From assembly GCF_008386495.1 (NCBI RefSeq), contig NZ_VTHJ01000006.1:124001-188000 (forward strand): DNA of 64,000 nucleotides, read 5' to 3'. Both the position numbers and the translations under genes were made by a program. Positions 62,659 to 64,000 of this stretch are shown here, piece after piece. Each line of letters begins with the position of its first letter. Within the stretch, counting starts at the first letter, position 1. Source of the DNA: Streptomyces tailanensis. Lineage in GTDB: Bacteria > Actinomycetota > Actinomycetes > Streptomycetales > Streptomycetaceae. The notes beneath the pieces are model-generated. The model worked only from the letters and a program-made list of their open reading frames with translations. It had not been told where the DNA came from and ran no database searches.

Positions 62659-63306
62659 ATGAAGACGCGGGGTGGCAGTTCCAGGGCGGCGGGTGACCTC
62701 GCCGACCCGACCGACGGCGGGCTCCCCCCGGACCGCACCCCGGCGATCCTCGAAGCGGCCAAGGAGGTCGCTTCGCTGCTCAAAGGGGGTGGGCACCCCT
62801 TCGCGCTGGCGGGCGGTGTCGCCGTGTACGCCCATGGCGGCCCCGGGACGCTCCAGCACGACGTCGACTTCTGTGTGCTGCCGGAGGACATCGGGGCCGT
62901 GACCGCCACGCTGGAGGCGGCCGGGCTTGAGGTGGTCGAGCCTCCGGAGGACTGGCTGCTGAAGACCCGAAGTCAGGGACAGGAGGTCGACCTGATCTTC
63001 CGGCCGGCCCGGGTTCCGGTGACCCGTGAGCTGCTGGACCGGGCGGAGGTGCTGTCGGTCGAGTCCGTGTGGATGCCCGTACTGGCGGTCACCGACCTGC
63101 TCGTGGGCCGTCTGCTGGCCTTCTCCGAGCACTACTGCGACTTCGGGGCCGTACTGCCGATCGCCCGCACCCTGCGGGAGAAGATCGACTGGGCCCGGGT
63201 CCGGCGCGAGTGCGGTGCCGAGCCCATGCCCGCCGCCTTCCTGTATCTGCTGGAGCGCCTCAACGTGATCGAGCCGGAGGAGACCGGCGATGGCGACAGA
63301 ACCTGA
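62659..63306 (+). CDS. Nucleotidyltransferase-fold protein (AbiEii/MinD-like NTase family)
   Basis: This 215-residue protein contains LLKGGGHPFALAGGVAVYAH followed by HDVDFCVLPEDI and EVDLIFRP. That gives the G-G or G-S signature and the D-x-D plus a third Asp of the polymerase-beta-like nucleotidyltransferase fold. Members include AbiEii toxins, but there is no AbiEi-type antitoxin beside it, so a housekeeping or orphan role is as likely. Start ATG 62659 is tentative. Its end overlaps the BON-like gene by 17 bp and that gene overlaps the metallophosphoesterase by 4 bp, so three genes form one unit. Confidence 0.78.
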   Translation: MKTRGGSSRAAGDLADPTDGGLPPDRTPAILEAAKEVASLLKGGGHPFALAGGVAVYAHGGPGTLQHDVDFCVLPEDIGAVTATLEAAGLEVVEPPEDWLLKTRSQGQEVDLIFRPARVPVTRELLDRAEVLSVESVWMPVLAVTDLLVGRLLAFSEHYCDFGAVLPIARTLREKIDWARVRRECGAEPMPAAFLYLLERLNVIEPEETGDGDRT

Positions 63307-63625
63307 CAACGGATCGGCCGTCGACGACGACGTGGGCGTCGGCACGGACACCGGTCCGGGCACCGGCGCCGCCCACTCGGCGCCGAACACCGAGTACCGC
63401 ATCGCCCACCTGGGGGAACAGCTCGCGCGTGGCGATCTGGCCGAGCTCGGTATGCGGATCGAGGCCCGCGGCGACACCGTGCACATCACCGGCACCGCGT
63501 CCACCGCGCACGACCGCGAGGCGATCCTGCGCATCGTGGCGGAGGAGCTGCCGGGCGTACGCGTCCGGGCCGACATAGCGCTGGCGGACGTCAGCGCGCC
63601 CGACCACTCCGAGGAGCTGTCGTGA
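63290..63625 (+). CDS. BON-domain-like small protein
   Basis: This 111-residue protein has a disordered Asp/Gly/Thr-rich N-terminus (1-35) and then a BON-like fold: RIAHLGEQLARGDLAELGMR, where a strand reads I-E-A-R-G-D-T-V-H-I-T-G-T-A-S-T-A-H-D-R-E-A-I-L-R-I-V and ends G-V-R-V-R-A-D-I-A-L-A-D. BON domains bind membranes or ligands. It overlaps its upstream neighbour by 17 bp and the metallophosphoesterase start by 4 bp (GTGA), so the three products are probably made together. Role unknown. Confidence 0.75.
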   Translation: MATEPDNGSAVDDDVGVGTDTGPGTGAAHSAPNTEYRIAHLGEQLARGDLAELGMRIEARGDTVHITGTASTAHDREAILRIVAEELPGVRVRADIALADVSAPDHSEELS

Positions 63626-64000
63626 TCCGGGTCGCGGCCGTCGGCGACATCCATCTGGGGCCGGACAGCCGGGGTCTGCTCCGACCGGCGTTCGACACGC
63701 TGCCCGACCACGCCGATCTCCTGCTGCTGGCCGGGGACCTGACCCGGCACGGCATACCCGAGGAGGCACAAGTCGTCGCCGACGAGGTGGCGGGCCTGCC
63801 GGTGCCGGTGATCGCCGTCCTCGGCAACCACGACCACCACTCGGAGCGGCCCGAGGACGTCACGGACGTGCTCCGGGCGGCGGGCGTGACCGTGCTGGAG
63901 GGGGAGGGAACCGTCGTCGACGTCGACGGGGTCCGGGTCGGGGTCGCCGGGACGAAGGGGTTCGGCGGCGGCTTCGCCGGGCGCAGCGGCAGCGAGTTCG
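63622..64000 (+). CDS. Calcineurin-like metallophosphoesterase, N-terminal part (cut by window edge)
   Basis: The GTG at 63622 overlaps the BON-like gene stop. The first 126 residues show the metal-binding series of the family: VAAVGDIHLG (D-x-H), LLLAGDLTRHG (G-D), and VLGNHDHH (G-N-H-D). The two C-terminal His motifs lie beyond the window. These enzymes hydrolyse phosphomonoesters or phosphodiesters. The unit with the nucleotidyltransferase and BON-like genes does not reveal the substrate. Confidence 0.88.
   Translation, partial: MIRVAAVGDIHLGPDSRGLLRPAFDTLPDHADLLLLAGDLTRHGIPEEAQVVADEVAGLPVPVIAVLGNHDHHSERPEDVTDVLRAAGVTVLEGEGTVVDVDGVRVGVAGTKGFGGGFAGRSGSEF

Noticed and set aside
62453..62662. 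Plus-strand 69-codon frame overlapping the nucleotidyltransferase start
   Set aside because: No ribosome site and no recognisable family; kept only as a note in the intergenic entry.

Overview
The window is high-GC actinobacterial chromosome, almost certainly from Streptomyces. The evidence is the strong third-position GC bias, frequent GTG (and one TTG) starts, Streptomyces-type families (SAV2177-type methyltransferases, SpoIIE-type phosphatases with an ATPase domain, a 'SCO0930-type' lipoprotein, a GGDEF/EAL protein resembling RmdA, an Rpf-LysM-M23 protein, an actinobacterial GlgA/GlgC pair) and recurrent intergenic palindromes. About 55 genes are supported. There are no rRNA or tRNA genes, no CRISPR array and no prophage.

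1-8.3 kb: a catabolic cluster that looks as if it is decaying. On the minus strand lie a P450 reduced to its C-terminal tail, a P450-type ferredoxin, a ferredoxin reductase, an SDR, a Baeyer-Villiger monooxygenase and an SMP-30-type lactonase. Diverging from them are a second SDR and a zinc alcohol dehydrogenase with a frameshift. The order fits hydroxylation -> ketone -> lactone -> hydroxy-acid degradation of a cyclic (terpenoid- or steroid-like) substrate. The lactonase gene carries a 273-bp, frame-preserving insertion with the ends of an IS200/IS605-type element, including a TnpB-like tail and an omegaRNA-like 3' end. Three ACTCAAG motifs, one inside a 19-bp palindrome, lie in the divergent control region.

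8.3-18.3 kb: a two-component system beside a ferric-reductase-like membrane flavoprotein, a protein with two FMN-binding domains and the FMN transferase ApbE, together a flavin-based transmembrane electron-transfer module. Then come a peptide-ABC binding-protein pseudogene, a small coiled-coil protein that may be leaderless, an IS605-end-like hairpin, a SulP anion transporter and a double GNAT acetyltransferase.

18.3-31.3 kb: a 1.7-kb-residue secreted enzyme with two GH43 and two LamG domains, a luciferase-like oxidoreductase, an ornithine-lipid pair (olsB-olsA), and a complete succinate dehydrogenase/fumarate reductase operon (sdhCAB) diverging from a LysR regulator with a LysR box between them.

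31.3-47.4 kb: a GGDEF/EAL protein translationally coupled to a methyltransferase, a lipoprotein, proline-rich and membrane proteins, a class E/F-type sortase with a possible substrate, a polysaccharide deacetylase, a universal stress protein, an ECF sigma and putative anti-sigma factor, a Fpg/Nei glycosylase, a PAS-GAF-SpoIIE phosphatase and a lipase-maturation-factor-like membrane protein.

47.4-64 kb: an amidase, a gene-poor 1.2-kb stretch that hides a 57-residue gene and an acetyltransferase remnant, an HD-like protein, an unusual zinc-ribbon SDR lacking the catalytic Tyr, a wax-ester synthase/DGAT, glgA-glgC, an FhuF-like Fe-S protein, a DMT transporter, an Rpf-LysM-M23 cell-wall hydrolase with four 21-bp tandem repeats upstream, gnd, a 48%-proline mini-protein, panD, a nucleotidyltransferase-fold protein, a BON-like protein and a truncated metallophosphoesterase at the right edge.

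The leads most worth following are the IS605-type non-autonomous element that keeps the lactonase frame open, the 21-bp repeat array before the rpf gene, the hidden 57-residue gene, the modular intergenic palindromes, and the multi-lesion catabolic cluster.
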